Shown here: positions 51,628-61,325 of the stretch, piece by piece | How positions within the stretch are numbered: the stretch's first letter is position 1 | How the letters are laid out: each line of letters starts with the position of its first letter | From: Alloalcanivorax balearicus MACL04 | Lineage (GTDB): Bacteria > Pseudomonadota > Gammaproteobacteria > Pseudomonadales > Alcanivoracaceae | Direction of reading: 5' to 3' | Length of the DNA stretch: 64,000 nt | NCBI RefSeq assembly: GCF_025532145.1 | Contig: NZ_ARXS01000017.1 | Location: 43,834 to 107,833, forward strand | Translations under genes and position numbers: made by a program | Notes under the pieces: generated by a model | Databases searched by the model: none | What the model was told of the DNA's origin: nothing | Seen by the model: only the letters and a program-made list of their open reading frames with translations

Positions 51628-51654
51628 CCAATCGCCCTTGCGGAGGTGACTACG

Positions 51655-51738
51655 AAGCCGCTGTGGGAGCGGGCTTGCAAGCGAATCGGCTTTCGAGCCA
51701 GAAGATTCGCTTGCAGGCAAGCTCCCACAGCGGCCTTG
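51655..51738. repeat. REP-type palindrome (copy 6)
   Basis: Left arm GCCGCTGTGGGAGCGGGCTT... (51657-51686) faces right arm starting ATTCGCTTGCAGGCAAGCTC and ending CAGCGGCC (51705-51735) across 18 bases. It sits between the BCCT gene and the convergent aminotransferase gene. Confidence 0.9.
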
Positions 51739-51762
51739 TAGCTACCGGTCCAAGACCAGCCG

Positions 51763-52578
51763 TTACAGGGAAACGGCCGGTTCGGCTTCATAGCACCGAT
51801 GCAACAAGCGCATGAAAGACTCCGCCTCGGGGATCGTGTTCCCGCCAATGGCGGTGACCGCGATACCCGGTGTCCATGAGTTCATCACCGCCGCCCCGGC
51901 CAGATCACCAAGACGCTCCAGAGTGATCTCTTCATGGCGCTGGGCAATGCCAAGGCGATCCAGTTGTCGCTGAACCATGCCCATCATGGTGCCGTTCAGG
52001 ATCGCCGCCCTGGGCCAGACAACCGCCTCGCCATCCCAGAACACCAGATTCCAGATGGTGGCTTCACTTAATCGTCCCTGCCGGTCGAGAAAAGCGGCGT
52101 CGTCAAAGCCCTGACGGATGGCCTGATGCAGCCAGTAGGTCTTGCCGGCTTCGCCAACATGTTTAATCGCCGCCAGGGGGCGTTCATGCTCCACCACGCT
52201 CAACCTCAGCGGCCCTCCGGGGCCCTCCGCCGGAGTATCGGTGCGCACCAGCACCTCCGGCTCGGTATCCATACTGTGGCTGCTGAATTCACCACCACCA
52301 ACAAAAACCGTGACCGTCAGTGATTGATCCGCCGGCCCGGCGTCGATGGCTGCTTTGATATAGGCACGCATCCGTTGATCGGACACCGCCACGCCAAAAA
52401 ATTCGATGGAGGCTTCACGCAGGCGGGTCAGATGCAGATCGAGCCCTTTGACCTTGCGGCTTCGCACCTGCATCGCGGTGAAGTGCGCGAACCCCGCGAA
52501 CGCCAGGGGCGTCACGTCCGCGACGGTGACCAGACGGCCGTTGATAGCGGCCTGATAGGGACGATTTTCAATGGACAT
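51763..52578 (-). CDS. Class IV aminotransferase-like protein (ADC-lyase fold)
   Basis: PLP-dependent protein of 271 residues of fold type IV. The PLP Lys lies in RPLAAIKHVGEAGKTYW, and GRLSEATIWNLVFWDGEAVVWP carries the conserved Glu and Asn; ILNGTMMGMVQRQLD is the third signature (G-T-x-x). It resembles aminodeoxychorismate lyase and D-amino-acid or branched-chain aminotransferases; the reaction is not assigned. ATG 52578 is preceded by AGGAG; a GTG at 52599 is in frame but lacks an SD. The promoter at 52615-52645 has the MerR-type spacing, and the MerR gene is divergent. Confidence 0.83.
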   Translation of the reverse strand: MSIENRPYQAAINGRLVTVADVTPLAFAGFAHFTAMQVRSRKVKGLDLHLTRLREASIEFFGVAVSDQRMRAYIKAAIDAGPADQSLTVTVFVGGGEFSSHSMDTEPEVLVRTDTPAEGPGGPLRLSVVEHERPLAAIKHVGEAGKTYWLHQAIRQGFDDAAFLDRQGRLSEATIWNLVFWDGEAVVWPRAAILNGTMMGMVQRQLDRLGIAQRHEEITLERLGDLAGAAVMNSWTPGIAVTAIGGNTIPEAESFMRLLHRCYEAEPAVSL

Positions 52579-52614
52579 GCCACGCTGCTCCTGATTCACA
52601 TGAAGGAGCCGGCA

Positions 52615-52645
52615 CCTTAAACTGTGACAGCGCTGTCAGAGTCAA
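52615..52645 (-). promoter_or_regulatory. MerR-type promoter with 19-bp spacer and palindrome
   Basis: On the minus strand: -35 TTGACT (52640-52645), 19-base spacer, -10 TTAAGG (52615-52620). The spacer contains the perfect palindrome TGACAGCGCTGTCA (52625-52638). A 19-base spacer with a central palindrome is the signature of promoters twisted into activity by MerR-family activators. It points at the aminotransferase gene. Confidence 0.85.
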
Positions 52646-52654
52646 GGCGATGAG

Positions 52655-53008
52655 ATGAAAATAGGCGAGCTGTCGAAACGTACCGGCGTGAGCGTCCGCA
52701 TGCTGCGCTACTACGAAGCCGAAGGGCTGCTCAAACCGCGACGCACCGCAAGCGGTTACCGCGACTACGATGCCGCGGAGAAACGTACCGTGGAGCGGAT
52801 CAAGCTGCTCGGTTCCGGGGGCATGACCCTGGCGACGATTCGCGAGTTCCTGCCGTGTGTGCGTGGTGAGGGGCCGGTGTTCGAGCCCTGCGATGAGCTT
52901 CGTACCGTCCTGCATGAACAGATCCGCCTGGCCGACCAGAAAGCGGAAAAACTGGCACAAAGCCGGCGGATTCTGCGGAATTTCCTGTTGGAGGTCGAAC
53001 GGCCCTGA
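52655..53008 (+). CDS. MerR-family regulator
   Basis: Regulator of 117 residues. The N-terminal winged helix is complete (MKIGELSKRTGVSVRMLRYYEAEGLLKPRRTASGYRDYD), followed by the dimerisation coiled coil (LHEQIRLADQKAEKLAQSRRILRNFLLEV). There are two Cys (LPCVRGEG and FEPCDE), but no metal-binding pattern of the classical sensors. It is divergent from the aminotransferase gene and shares a short promoter region with it, so it likely activates that gene and itself. The ligand is unknown. Confidence 0.88.
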   Translation: MKIGELSKRTGVSVRMLRYYEAEGLLKPRRTASGYRDYDAAEKRTVERIKLLGSGGMTLATIREFLPCVRGEGPVFEPCDELRTVLHEQIRLADQKAEKLAQSRRILRNFLLEVERP

Positions 53009-53044
53009 GCCGCGCTTTCGGTTCGTGAACCATCTTGTCGTCCA

Positions 53045-55375
53045 CTAATGGGACAACACCTGGAAGCGGCGCCGCAGACGAAAGCCCTGATCGTCCACCA
53101 GTGTGAGCGTATGCCAACCGGGCGCCGCCTGGATCGCCCATTCATGGAAGTGGGCGGTGCGCCCCAGATAGCGGTCGTCCAGGTGCCAGAACAGTTCGGC
53201 GTCATCGCGGTCATGCACTACCCGGAACACCGCCCCACCACGCTGCCCGCCCAGTTCCACCGGCAGATAGAGCGCGGAGCCGGCGTGGGGATAGATCACC
53301 GCCATCGGCGCCCGTGAACTCAGCGCCCGGGCGCCGTCCGCGCAGTCTTCCCGCCAGGCCGGCAGGGGCCGGTATTCCGGGTGGCGGAAGCGGTAGAAAT
53401 AGGCCTGCGCCGGCGGCAGCACGAACCAGTCGCGGGCGCTCATGGCGGCCACGTTCTCGCAACCGCTGTGCACCCGCCGTCCCTGATCGTCCACATGCAC
53501 GCGCAAATGATGCGGCGTGACAGCTTGGAAGTGGCTGTCCAGCGGCGCCAACACGGTACGCGCCGAGCACTGCCCGCCGGCCAGATAGCCATCGTCACGG
53601 CATACCTGCAGTTCCTTCAGATCGCCCAGCGGCGCCTGAGGCCACTCCGCCGGCCCCAACAGGCTGAACAGATCCAGCATCAGCGGCGCCGCGGTGGTGG
53701 CGCCACCCAGCGCCGGGGCCGGTTCGCCGTTGCCGTTGCCGGCCCAGACGCCCACCGTATAGCGGCCGTTGCTGCCGATCGCCCAGGCGTCGCGCAAGCC
53801 ATAGCTGGTACCGGTCTTCCAGGCGATCGCCTGGCTGGAACGGTACAGCCGCCATTGCCGGGCGGTGCCGGGCCGGGCCACGTCACGCAGCGCCTCCAGC
53901 GTCAACCAGGCGGCCCCCGCGCCGATCGGAAACGGCTCCGGCAACGGCTGGACATCGCTCAGCACAGTAACCGGCGCCGCCTGGCCGTCACGGGCGCTGG
54001 CCATCAGCCGGGCGTACAGCGCCGTCAGCTCCATCAACTTGCCTTCGGCACCGCCCAGCACCAGAGTCAAACCGTAGTTTTCGGCATCCCTGAACAGCGT
54101 GCTCATCCCCATGGCGCGCAACCGGTCGTGGAAGCGGGCCACGCCGTAGTGGCGCAGCATGCGCACGGCGGGGATATTCAGCGACTGGGCCAGGGCTTCG
54201 TGGGCCGGCACCGCGCCCCGGTATTCACGGTCGAAATTCTCCGGACTGTAGCCGCCGTAGTTGGTGGGCAGGTCGGGCACCAGGGTATCCGGCAGCAGCA
54301 GGCCTTCCTGTAACATCAAACCGTACAGCAGCGGCTTGAGCACGCTGCCGGTGGAGCGGGGACGCCCGGCGATATCCACCGCCGCCCCATATTCACGGCG
54401 GTTACCGTGAGTGACGTTACCCACATAGGCGCGCACCGCCAGATCACGATGGTCGATCACCACCACCGCCAGATTGTGCACGCCGTCGTTGGCCAAACGC
54501 CGTCCATGCTGCCCGGCGAGGGCGTTCACCCGCTGCTGCAGCCCGGCATCCAGAGTGGTGTGAATCAGCGGCGAGGTGGCGTCGGCCGCCAGGGTGTCGA
54601 GCAGATGCGGTGCCAGCGACGGCAACCGCGCGGTGCGCGGCAGCGGTTCCAGCTTCGCCAGTCGTAGCTCGTCCGCATCAATCAGGCCCCGTTGCCGCAG
54701 GGCTTCCAGCAGACGGTCCCGCTTGGCCAGTAATTGCTGGCGCTGGCGCCCCGGGTGAATCAGTGCGGGGCTGTTGGGCAGCACCGCCAGCAGCGCCGCT
54801 TCCGCCCAGCTCAGATCGTCCGGCGCGCGCTGGAAATAGCGCCAGGCCGCCGCTCTCAATCCCACCGTGTTGCCACCAAACGGCGCCCGGCTGGCGTACT
54901 CCACCAGGATCCGGGACTTGCCAAGGCGCCATTCCAATTGCAACGCCAGCAACGCCTCGCGGGCTTTTTCCCACAAGGTGCGGGGCGGATCGTCCCGCAA
55001 CAGCCGGGCCAATTGCATGGTCAGGGTGGAGCCGCCGCTGACCACCCTGCCGGCGCGAATATTGGCCACGGTGGCCCGGGCCAGCGCCAGCGGATCGACA
55101 CCCGGGTGCCAGCGGAAACGGCGATCCTCGAAGGTCAGCAGGGCTTCACGGTACTTGTCCGGCAGCGTCGCCACGGGGGCGAAGCGCCATTGTTGATCCG
55201 CGGCGATACGGGCCGCCAGGGGCCGCCCGCTTCGATCCAGCATCAGCACCGCATAGTCGGTCTGCCGCAGCGACGCCGGCAACGGTGAAAACTGCAGCAG
55301 CGCCAACGCCGCCAGCACTACCAGCAGCAGTGCCGCCAGGATACGCCGGCGGCGTGAGAGAGACGGTTTTGTCAT
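53045..55375 (-). CDS. pbpC: Penicillin-binding protein 1C
   Basis: Bifunctional periplasmic peptidoglycan enzyme of 776 residues (E. coli PbpC 770). One N-terminal membrane anchor (RRRILAALLLVVLAALALLQF) is followed by the glycosyltransferase domain (ALLTFEDRRFRWHPGVDPLALARA, GGSTLTMQLARLL) and the transpeptidase domain with the motifs SVLK (STGSVLKP), SLN and KTGTS. The C-terminal beta domain (BiPBP_C) is complete. ATG 55375 is preferred; an upstream in-frame start gives only 17 residues without a helix. It lies 67 bases behind the A2M gene, the classical partner. Confidence 0.92.
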   Translation of the reverse strand: MTKPSLSRRRRILAALLLVVLAALALLQFSPLPASLRQTDYAVLMLDRSGRPLAARIAADQQWRFAPVATLPDKYREALLTFEDRRFRWHPGVDPLALARATVANIRAGRVVSGGSTLTMQLARLLRDDPPRTLWEKAREALLALQLEWRLGKSRILVEYASRAPFGGNTVGLRAAAWRYFQRAPDDLSWAEAALLAVLPNSPALIHPGRQRQQLLAKRDRLLEALRQRGLIDADELRLAKLEPLPRTARLPSLAPHLLDTLAADATSPLIHTTLDAGLQQRVNALAGQHGRRLANDGVHNLAVVVIDHRDLAVRAYVGNVTHGNRREYGAAVDIAGRPRSTGSVLKPLLYGLMLQEGLLLPDTLVPDLPTNYGGYSPENFDREYRGAVPAHEALAQSLNIPAVRMLRHYGVARFHDRLRAMGMSTLFRDAENYGLTLVLGGAEGKLMELTALYARLMASARDGQAAPVTVLSDVQPLPEPFPIGAGAAWLTLEALRDVARPGTARQWRLYRSSQAIAWKTGTSYGLRDAWAIGSNGRYTVGVWAGNGNGEPAPALGGATTAAPLMLDLFSLLGPAEWPQAPLGDLKELQVCRDDGYLAGGQCSARTVLAPLDSHFQAVTPHHLRVHVDDQGRRVHSGCENVAAMSARDWFVLPPAQAYFYRFRHPEYRPLPAWREDCADGARALSSRAPMAVIYPHAGSALYLPVELGGQRGGAVFRVVHDRDDAELFWHLDDRYLGRTAHFHEWAIQAAPGWHTLTLVDDQGFRLRRRFQVLSH

Positions 55376-55442
55376 CGTGTTCCAGGCATCTTCGGGCGGC
55401 GTCCAGCATACGGGCCGGACCTCCATGCCCGACCCGCCAGGG

Positions 55443-58400
55443 TCATTCCGTCACGACTTCCACCCACTGGCCACGTTGACGGGACTGAATGAAGCCCTGA
55501 TACATCGCTTCCACCTGCCAGCCGGGCAGATAGAAACGGCCGGCGAACGAGGCGTTCAGCTCCACATTCACGGTACGCGTGGCGCCGGGTTTCAGGGAGA
55601 AATAGCTCAGCACCCGGTCGTCGCGCACGTCCTGGTAATCCAACGGAGTTTCCTTCTCGTCCTTGGCATCGTCCACCCCAGCGGACGACAAACGCGAGGC
55701 GATCTGCCAGCCGGAGGGCACGATTTGCGTCAGCGCCAGATTTTCCAGGCGGCGGTTGGTGCGGTTGGTCACCTTCACCCGGGCGCGGAAATCCGTGCCC
55801 TGGGTCAGACGCGCCGGATCCAGCGGCGAGCCGTCCATCGACAGGAACGTCACCGACAGGTCGAGGCCTTCGGACACCGCTTTTTCCTGCCCCGGGGCCG
55901 GGGTGCCGACGGTGGTCATGGTGGCGAACAAACGGCGGTCGCTGTCGTTGCGGACCACGATGGACTCGCCATCCTCATCGATAGCCAGCGGCTGCTGAAA
56001 CACCGGGCTGGTGGCGTGGGTTTCCTGCCAATCACCGTCAGCCTGCCGCCAGGCCAGATCATAGCCGTCCTCCGCGCTTTCGTTGCCGGCGAAGCGCGCC
56101 ATGGCCATCAACGACCAGGCCAGGCTCTGGGTGGAGAACCAGCGGTCGGAGGCCAGATCATCGGCCACCACACGGGCTTCGTCCCAGGCCCGCGCCTGAT
56201 CGCCGCGGGCTTCCAGCACCATCATGCTGATGGCACGGTCACGCAGAGCGGAGCCGAAGGTGGGACCGGGCTCATCGTAGTCGCCCACCTCGCCATCAAT
56301 GGCGATCAATTCACCGGCCACATCGGTCAGCCCCATTTGCTGATAGGCGGCGGCCAGTAGCCAACGGGCGGTGTAACGGCCATACCGGTTGCGACTGTCG
56401 CTTACCGTCAGGGCGCCGCGCAGGCGGTTCATGGCACCGACTTCCGGTTCCCCGGCCAGGGCCAGGGTATAGAGCCGGTAGGCCTGGCTCGCCCATTGCC
56501 AGGCGTACTGTCCGGGGTCGCTGGCCAGCCGCCGCTGATAGTTCCGCCAGCTGTCGATCATTTGCGCCGGTACCGCATAGCCAAGGCGGCGCGCTTCCAC
56601 CAGGAAATGACCGGCGTAGGACGTGCCCCAGTCGCTGGCCTGGCCGCTGCCGGGCCAGTAGCTGAAGGCGCCGTCGTTCAGTTGGAAGCGGCGCAGCCGG
56701 TCAATGGCGCCGGCGATGTTGTTCTGCACTTCCTGTTTCTGGGCGTCACTGAGGCCAACCAATTGGTGCAGGTACAGTTGCGGCAACACCGTGGAGGTGG
56801 TTTGCTCGACGCAGCCGTGAGGATAGCGAATCAGGTATTCCAGCCGCCGCTCCAGTCCCATGGCGGGCAGACTGCTGACCGTCAAGGCGCTTTGGTTGGT
56901 GCCCGGCAGACCATGGGGGCTCCAGTCCAGCGCCCAACTGTCTCCAGGCTCCAGCATCTTGCGCTGTTCCCGGCTGGTGGGCGGGTTGGCGGTACGGATC
57001 GGCAGATTCACTTGCTCCTCGGCCTGCTCCTTACCCGCTTTGGCCGACACCGTGACCTGGGCGATCCCCACCTGGTCACCGGCCTCCAGTGACAGCGTGG
57101 CGATCTTGTCTCCGGGTTCCTCGAAGGTCAGCCTGGCGGTATCACGGGTGACTTGCAGGGGCGGCTCCGCTTTCAGGTTCAAATCCACATCGGTAATGGT
57201 GTCCTCGGTGGCAAAGACATTCACCGGCACCTGCAGGGATTCCCCCGGCCCCAGCACCCGCGGCAGCGTCGACAGCAGCGTCAACGGCTGAGTCACGGTA
57301 ACCGGGGTATCAGCCTTGCCGTAGGCGCGCTGCTGGCCGTCGTGATGCCCCGCCACCACCATCACCCGGACCTCGCCCATGTAGGCCGGCAACTGGACCT
57401 TGTGTTCCTGCTCCGACTTGGCCTTCAGTTCGAACGGTCCGGCGAAATACACCACTGGCGGGAACCGGCGGCGCTGGGCTTCGGAGCCATCCATCAGCCC
57501 CTCCGAGCCACCCACCGCCAGCATCCGCTCCAGTTCCCCGCCGTAGGCGCCCACCACCTGATCGAACAGGTCCCAGGTGAGCACGCCCAGCGCTTCCCGG
57601 CGGAAAAAGGTCTGATGGGGGTTCGGCGTTTGGAAATTGGTCAGCCCCAACAGGCCTTCATCCACCACCGCCAGGGTATAGGTCATCGCCCTGCCCTGCT
57701 TCTCGGACACCGTCACCGTCAACTCGCTTTCCGGACGCACTTCCTCCGGAGCCTCGATGTCCGGCTCCAAACGCGTGTCCGGGTCTTCCACCAATAACGG
57801 CACGATGCCGTAAAGGCGGATCGGACGGTCATTGTCACGGTCCTTGTGCGCTTGCAGCAGAGTGGCGTGCACGTAAACGTTGGGCGCCATGTCCGCGGTC
57901 ACCGGAATCTCCAGGGTGAAGTTCTCCTGGTCACCGGGTTTGACCCAGTAGTGACGGAGTACCCGTGAGCCGCTTTCCAGACTGACCAGCAAGCGTCCGG
58001 TGCCGGACACCGGCACCTTCACCCTGGCCATCTCACCGACCTGGTACTGTTCCTTGTCGGTGGACAAAGCCAACCGGGAGGCGGCGTCCCCGCCACCGCC
58101 GCGCTGGCCGCTCCAGCCCAGGTACACGGTCTGTGCCGCGCAATGCCCGCCTTTGTCATCACATACCCGTACCAGATAGCGGCCCCAATCGTAATCCGGG
58201 CCGTTCAATTGCCATTGCACCCGCCCCTTGTCATTGGTGGTGAGCTGGGTGGCCTTCACCTTGCGGGTATGCGGGTTACTGATGAAATTGGCGAGATCAT
58301 TGGCGCCCCGATCCCACCACCAGCGCCAGTCGATACGATAGACGCTCAGGGTGACGGAACGGGACTCCGGCTGCCCGTCCTGGTCCAGGGTGAGCAGATC

Positions 58401-61013
58401 CAGGTTATGGTTCTGGTCACGTCCGAGGGCACCGCCCCAGCCGTCACCGTCCGGAACCCGCAGTCCGACCCAGTGCCGATACGGCGCCACTGGCAATCGC
58501 TGCACCTGGGTACTGTAATCCCCGCCATTCTCGAAAATTCGCGTGGTCACCAGAGCCGCCGCCATGCCCGGCGGCGTGACCGCCGGCACCGCCAGGTTGA
58601 CGGTGGCGTCGCCGGCGTCGTCCAGGCGCCCCTCAAAAGCGGTGAACGGCTCCGCCTGCAGGGTGCGGGACGGATCCTTGAAGGTGTAGCCGGCATACCC
58701 CGGGAACGGATCGGCGCCGTTGAGCAGGCGCACCTTCACATCGGCCTTGAGGGCACTGGCGCGGGCACCATTGAGCCATTGTCCGTGCAGCGCCAACGGT
58801 GTGCTCTGACCGGCGAAGACCTGCTCGGGGGCGGTCAGCTCAATACGCAACCGGTTGGGTTTGATCGCTTCCACCCGCAGCCGGGTATCAAAGTCCCGCT
58901 CACCCAGACGCGCCACCGCCCGCCAGTTGCCGGTGGGGGCGCTCTCCTCGGTCTTCAGAGTAAAGGTGTAGAACCCGTTCACTGGCTCGTCGTTGGTATA
59001 ACTGGCGACCTTGTTACCGCGCGGATCAAACCAGTCCACCGTGACCGGGTGATCCGCCGGCATCCGCTGTTGCGGGTCATCCAGTACGAACGTCAGATGA
59101 ATATCATCACCGGGCCGCCAGACATCCCGCTCGCCGTAAAAGAAACCTTTCAGACCATCGAGAACCCGCTCGCCGCCGGTATCAAACTGGTTGGAAGGCA
59201 ACGCCCGATTGCGGGCCACCTTGAGATAGCCTTTTTCCTTGCCGTTTTTCGCCACCAGATAGAAAGGCGTGCCGGATAATTTCAACTCGGCAATGCCATT
59301 GTCGCCGCTGCTGGCACTGCCCAGGGACTGGTGCTGGTAGTTGTAGGCGGTAACCCGGGTGCCCGCCAGGGGCGTGTTGGTATCCAGGGCGGTGGTGACC
59401 ACCAGCATCTGGTCGTCCTCCCCCTGCTTGGCCAGTAAACCGAGGTTGGAAGCAATAAAAGCGCGGGAGCTTTCCGCCTCATTGTTATAGGCGTAATAGC
59501 TGTCGCTGCAGGGATTATCGCGCTCGTCCCAGCGCAGGTAGCCGGCATCGTGGTAATACCGCTGTACTTCGTCGTCCTGGCCCGGCCCTTCGTAGTTGTC
59601 CGGCAGTTTATTCTCACGCTGCGGACCGCCATCACCGCATTGGTAGTGGATGCTGCGCGGGTCCACCTTGAGGGTAAGCAGGACCAGACCGTTGGGGTGT
59701 TTGGCCATCAGCTCGGTCAGATCGAGCCGGTACCGTTGCCATCCCCGTTCCTCGGACGGCGGTAACTCCAGGGTTTTTTGCCAGAGATAACGGCCGGAGC
59801 GAGTATCCGGATGCTGATTCTCGAGATCACGACTTTGCAGATAGGAGGTGATGTTGTTCTCGAACACCTCGAACGCCTGCACCTGGACGGCGCCGGCGGC
59901 GGCGGCCTCGAACGGCACGCTGAGCACTTCGCCCCGTGGCAGGATGGCCCCCTCGCCAACGAACCGCACACCGGGCTTGGACATACTCAATACCAGGGAT
60001 TGCTGATACTCCGTCTCCAAAGTGTGGCGGGCGGCGCTGACCACGCCCGGAGCGATCTTCAACACCGCCTTCTCGTCCACCTCGTCGCTCGGATACACCA
60101 GCAATCGGGAGCCGTCGACCTGCACCCGGGCGCTCTTGCCACCCAGCGCCACCATCCCCTGGAAGTCCTGCCCCGCCTGCAGGGCCTCGGAAAACTGCAC
60201 CACCACATGACGGTCAGGAAAGCTCTCCGAGCGGACCGAGGTAATGGCGAACTGGCCAGGCTGAGGCACTGAATAACTCTGCTCGCCCGACCCCGACTCG
60301 CCCACTGGCTCGCCGTCCCAGGCCAGGCGGACTTCTTCACCGACATCACGGCGGATCCCGGTAACCTGAAAGCGGTGAATCAGGCTGCCGGACGGGTGTT
60401 CCCAAACCATCGGCAACGACGTTTCACCCTGTCTGGCTGAGAGCACCGATTCCAGCGCCTGGTTATCCACCAGATCCAGGGTATCGATCCGCCCTTTCAG
60501 GACCATGGTGTCGGCCCCTTCAACCGGCGCCAATGCCTCGACCCGAATGGTTAGTTGTTGGCGCAATACGGTCAGCGTGGTTTCCAGCGGAGGCAAGCTG
60601 TCATCGACTCCGGAGAGGCCCTGAGGAAACAAGGTGACAGTGAAACTTTGATCACTGCGCAAGGGTTCCAGAGGCTGTACTTCAAGCCGGTCACGGGCGG
60701 TGAATACCGCCGTGAAAGGCCGCTCCGGGCGCAGTTTCACCACGCTTTCCCGCGGTTCATTGACGGCGCTCTGCTCCACCACCGGATGGGTGAAACGGAA
60801 TACCAGCGGGGAGCGGGAACCGGTTTCCCCCCGTGGCCAACTGTCCAGATGAGTACGCCAACGGGGATCGGGTTCGCTGTCGGCCGCCGCCGCGGGTTCG
60901 GCCTGTTCGCTTTCATCCCTGGCGGACGACGCCGATTCGTCGGAAGTGTCACAAGCCCATAAACCGAGCAGCAGCAGAGACACGCCAATCAGGCGTAGAG
61001 CGGAGCTTTGCAT
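55443..61013 (-). CDS. Bacterial alpha-2-macroglobulin lipoprotein (YfhM-like)
   Basis: Very large periplasmic protease trap of 1856 residues (E. coli YfhM about 1650). A lipobox LGLWAC (Cys21) anchors it to a membrane. Along the chain are an N-terminal MG-type region, macroglobulin beta domains (DDIHLTFVLDDPQQRMPADHPVTVDWFDPRGNKV), the A2M core (VDEGLLGLTNFQTPNPHQTFF) and the complement-type thioester motif GCVEQ with Cys1401 and Gln1404 in YPHGCVEQTTSTVLPQLYLHQL, followed by the alpha-helical thioester domain. The intact thioester predicts covalent trapping of proteases. The downstream PBP1C would repair the cell wall; both are usually encoded together. It starts at 61013. Confidence 0.92.
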   Translation of the reverse strand: MQSSALRLIGVSLLLLGLWACDTSDESASSARDESEQAEPAAAADSEPDPRWRTHLDSWPRGETGSRSPLVFRFTHPVVEQSAVNEPRESVVKLRPERPFTAVFTARDRLEVQPLEPLRSDQSFTVTLFPQGLSGVDDSLPPLETTLTVLRQQLTIRVEALAPVEGADTMVLKGRIDTLDLVDNQALESVLSARQGETSLPMVWEHPSGSLIHRFQVTGIRRDVGEEVRLAWDGEPVGESGSGEQSYSVPQPGQFAITSVRSESFPDRHVVVQFSEALQAGQDFQGMVALGGKSARVQVDGSRLLVYPSDEVDEKAVLKIAPGVVSAARHTLETEYQQSLVLSMSKPGVRFVGEGAILPRGEVLSVPFEAAAAGAVQVQAFEVFENNITSYLQSRDLENQHPDTRSGRYLWQKTLELPPSEERGWQRYRLDLTELMAKHPNGLVLLTLKVDPRSIHYQCGDGGPQRENKLPDNYEGPGQDDEVQRYYHDAGYLRWDERDNPCSDSYYAYNNEAESSRAFIASNLGLLAKQGEDDQMLVVTTALDTNTPLAGTRVTAYNYQHQSLGSASSGDNGIAELKLSGTPFYLVAKNGKEKGYLKVARNRALPSNQFDTGGERVLDGLKGFFYGERDVWRPGDDIHLTFVLDDPQQRMPADHPVTVDWFDPRGNKVASYTNDEPVNGFYTFTLKTEESAPTGNWRAVARLGERDFDTRLRVEAIKPNRLRIELTAPEQVFAGQSTPLALHGQWLNGARASALKADVKVRLLNGADPFPGYAGYTFKDPSRTLQAEPFTAFEGRLDDAGDATVNLAVPAVTPPGMAAALVTTRIFENGGDYSTQVQRLPVAPYRHWVGLRVPDGDGWGGALGRDQNHNLDLLTLDQDGQPESRSVTLSVYRIDWRWWWDRGANDLANFISNPHTRKVKATQLTTNDKGRVQWQLNGPDYDWGRYLVRVCDDKGGHCAAQTVYLGWSGQRGGGGDAASRLALSTDKEQYQVGEMARVKVPVSGTGRLLVSLESGSRVLRHYWVKPGDQENFTLEIPVTADMAPNVYVHATLLQAHKDRDNDRPIRLYGIVPLLVEDPDTRLEPDIEAPEEVRPESELTVTVSEKQGRAMTYTLAVVDEGLLGLTNFQTPNPHQTFFRREALGVLTWDLFDQVVGAYGGELERMLAVGGSEGLMDGSEAQRRRFPPVVYFAGPFELKAKSEQEHKVQLPAYMGEVRVMVVAGHHDGQQRAYGKADTPVTVTQPLTLLSTLPRVLGPGESLQVPVNVFATEDTITDVDLNLKAEPPLQVTRDTARLTFEEPGDKIATLSLEAGDQVGIAQVTVSAKAGKEQAEEQVNLPIRTANPPTSREQRKMLEPGDSWALDWSPHGLPGTNQSALTVSSLPAMGLERRLEYLIRYPHGCVEQTTSTVLPQLYLHQLVGLSDAQKQEVQNNIAGAIDRLRRFQLNDGAFSYWPGSGQASDWGTSYAGHFLVEARRLGYAVPAQMIDSWRNYQRRLASDPGQYAWQWASQAYRLYTLALAGEPEVGAMNRLRGALTVSDSRNRYGRYTARWLLAAAYQQMGLTDVAGELIAIDGEVGDYDEPGPTFGSALRDRAISMMVLEARGDQARAWDEARVVADDLASDRWFSTQSLAWSLMAMARFAGNESAEDGYDLAWRQADGDWQETHATSPVFQQPLAIDEDGESIVVRNDSDRRLFATMTTVGTPAPGQEKAVSEGLDLSVTFLSMDGSPLDPARLTQGTDFRARVKVTNRTNRRLENLALTQIVPSGWQIASRLSSAGVDDAKDEKETPLDYQDVRDDRVLSYFSLKPGATRTVNVELNASFAGRFYLPGWQVEAMYQGFIQSRQRGQWVEVVTE

Positions 61014-61191
61014 TCCTTGCCTACCTTATTGGATGGTGTAATGAGGCTAAATTAGCACACTTCCAAACCTGACCCCATGCTGTCGTCTGTGCACAAGAAT
61101 TGACCACTCAAGCCGAAATCCCGGGCGATAAAGCAAATGTTTTTGCATTTCAGTGGCGCCATACTCAAAACCGTCAACGAGGTCCCATCTG

Positions 61192-61270
61192 TTGACATCG
61201 GAGTTGTACTCCGTGATAGCTCTCCCGAGCCAAACGATTCACGGCGCCCCATGGGCGCCGTTTTTTTTTG
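61192..61270 (+). ncRNA. Orphan promoter-operator-terminator unit, candidate small RNA
   Basis: -35 TTGACA (61192-61197), a 17-base spacer that contains the perfect palindrome CGGAGTTGTACTCCG (61199-61213), and a -10-like GATAGC (61215-61220). About 22 bases after the expected start is a strong intrinsic terminator. A transcript from here would be only about 45 bases; a longer one could begin further upstream. No coding gene lies between 61014 and 61325. Whether this is a small RNA, an attenuator remnant or a decoy is not known. Confidence 0.4.
61242..61269 (+). terminator. Strong orphan intrinsic terminator
   Basis: Arms CGGCGCCC (61242-61249) and GGGCGCCG (61253-61260) with a three-base loop, directly followed by nine T. 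It points right, although no plus-strand gene precedes it; both neighbouring genes are on the minus strand. Confidence 0.9.
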
Positions 61271-61325
61271 CATCGAGAACAGGGGGAGCATGGGGCTTGG
61301 TGGTCTGGACAGCCGAAACAGGCTC

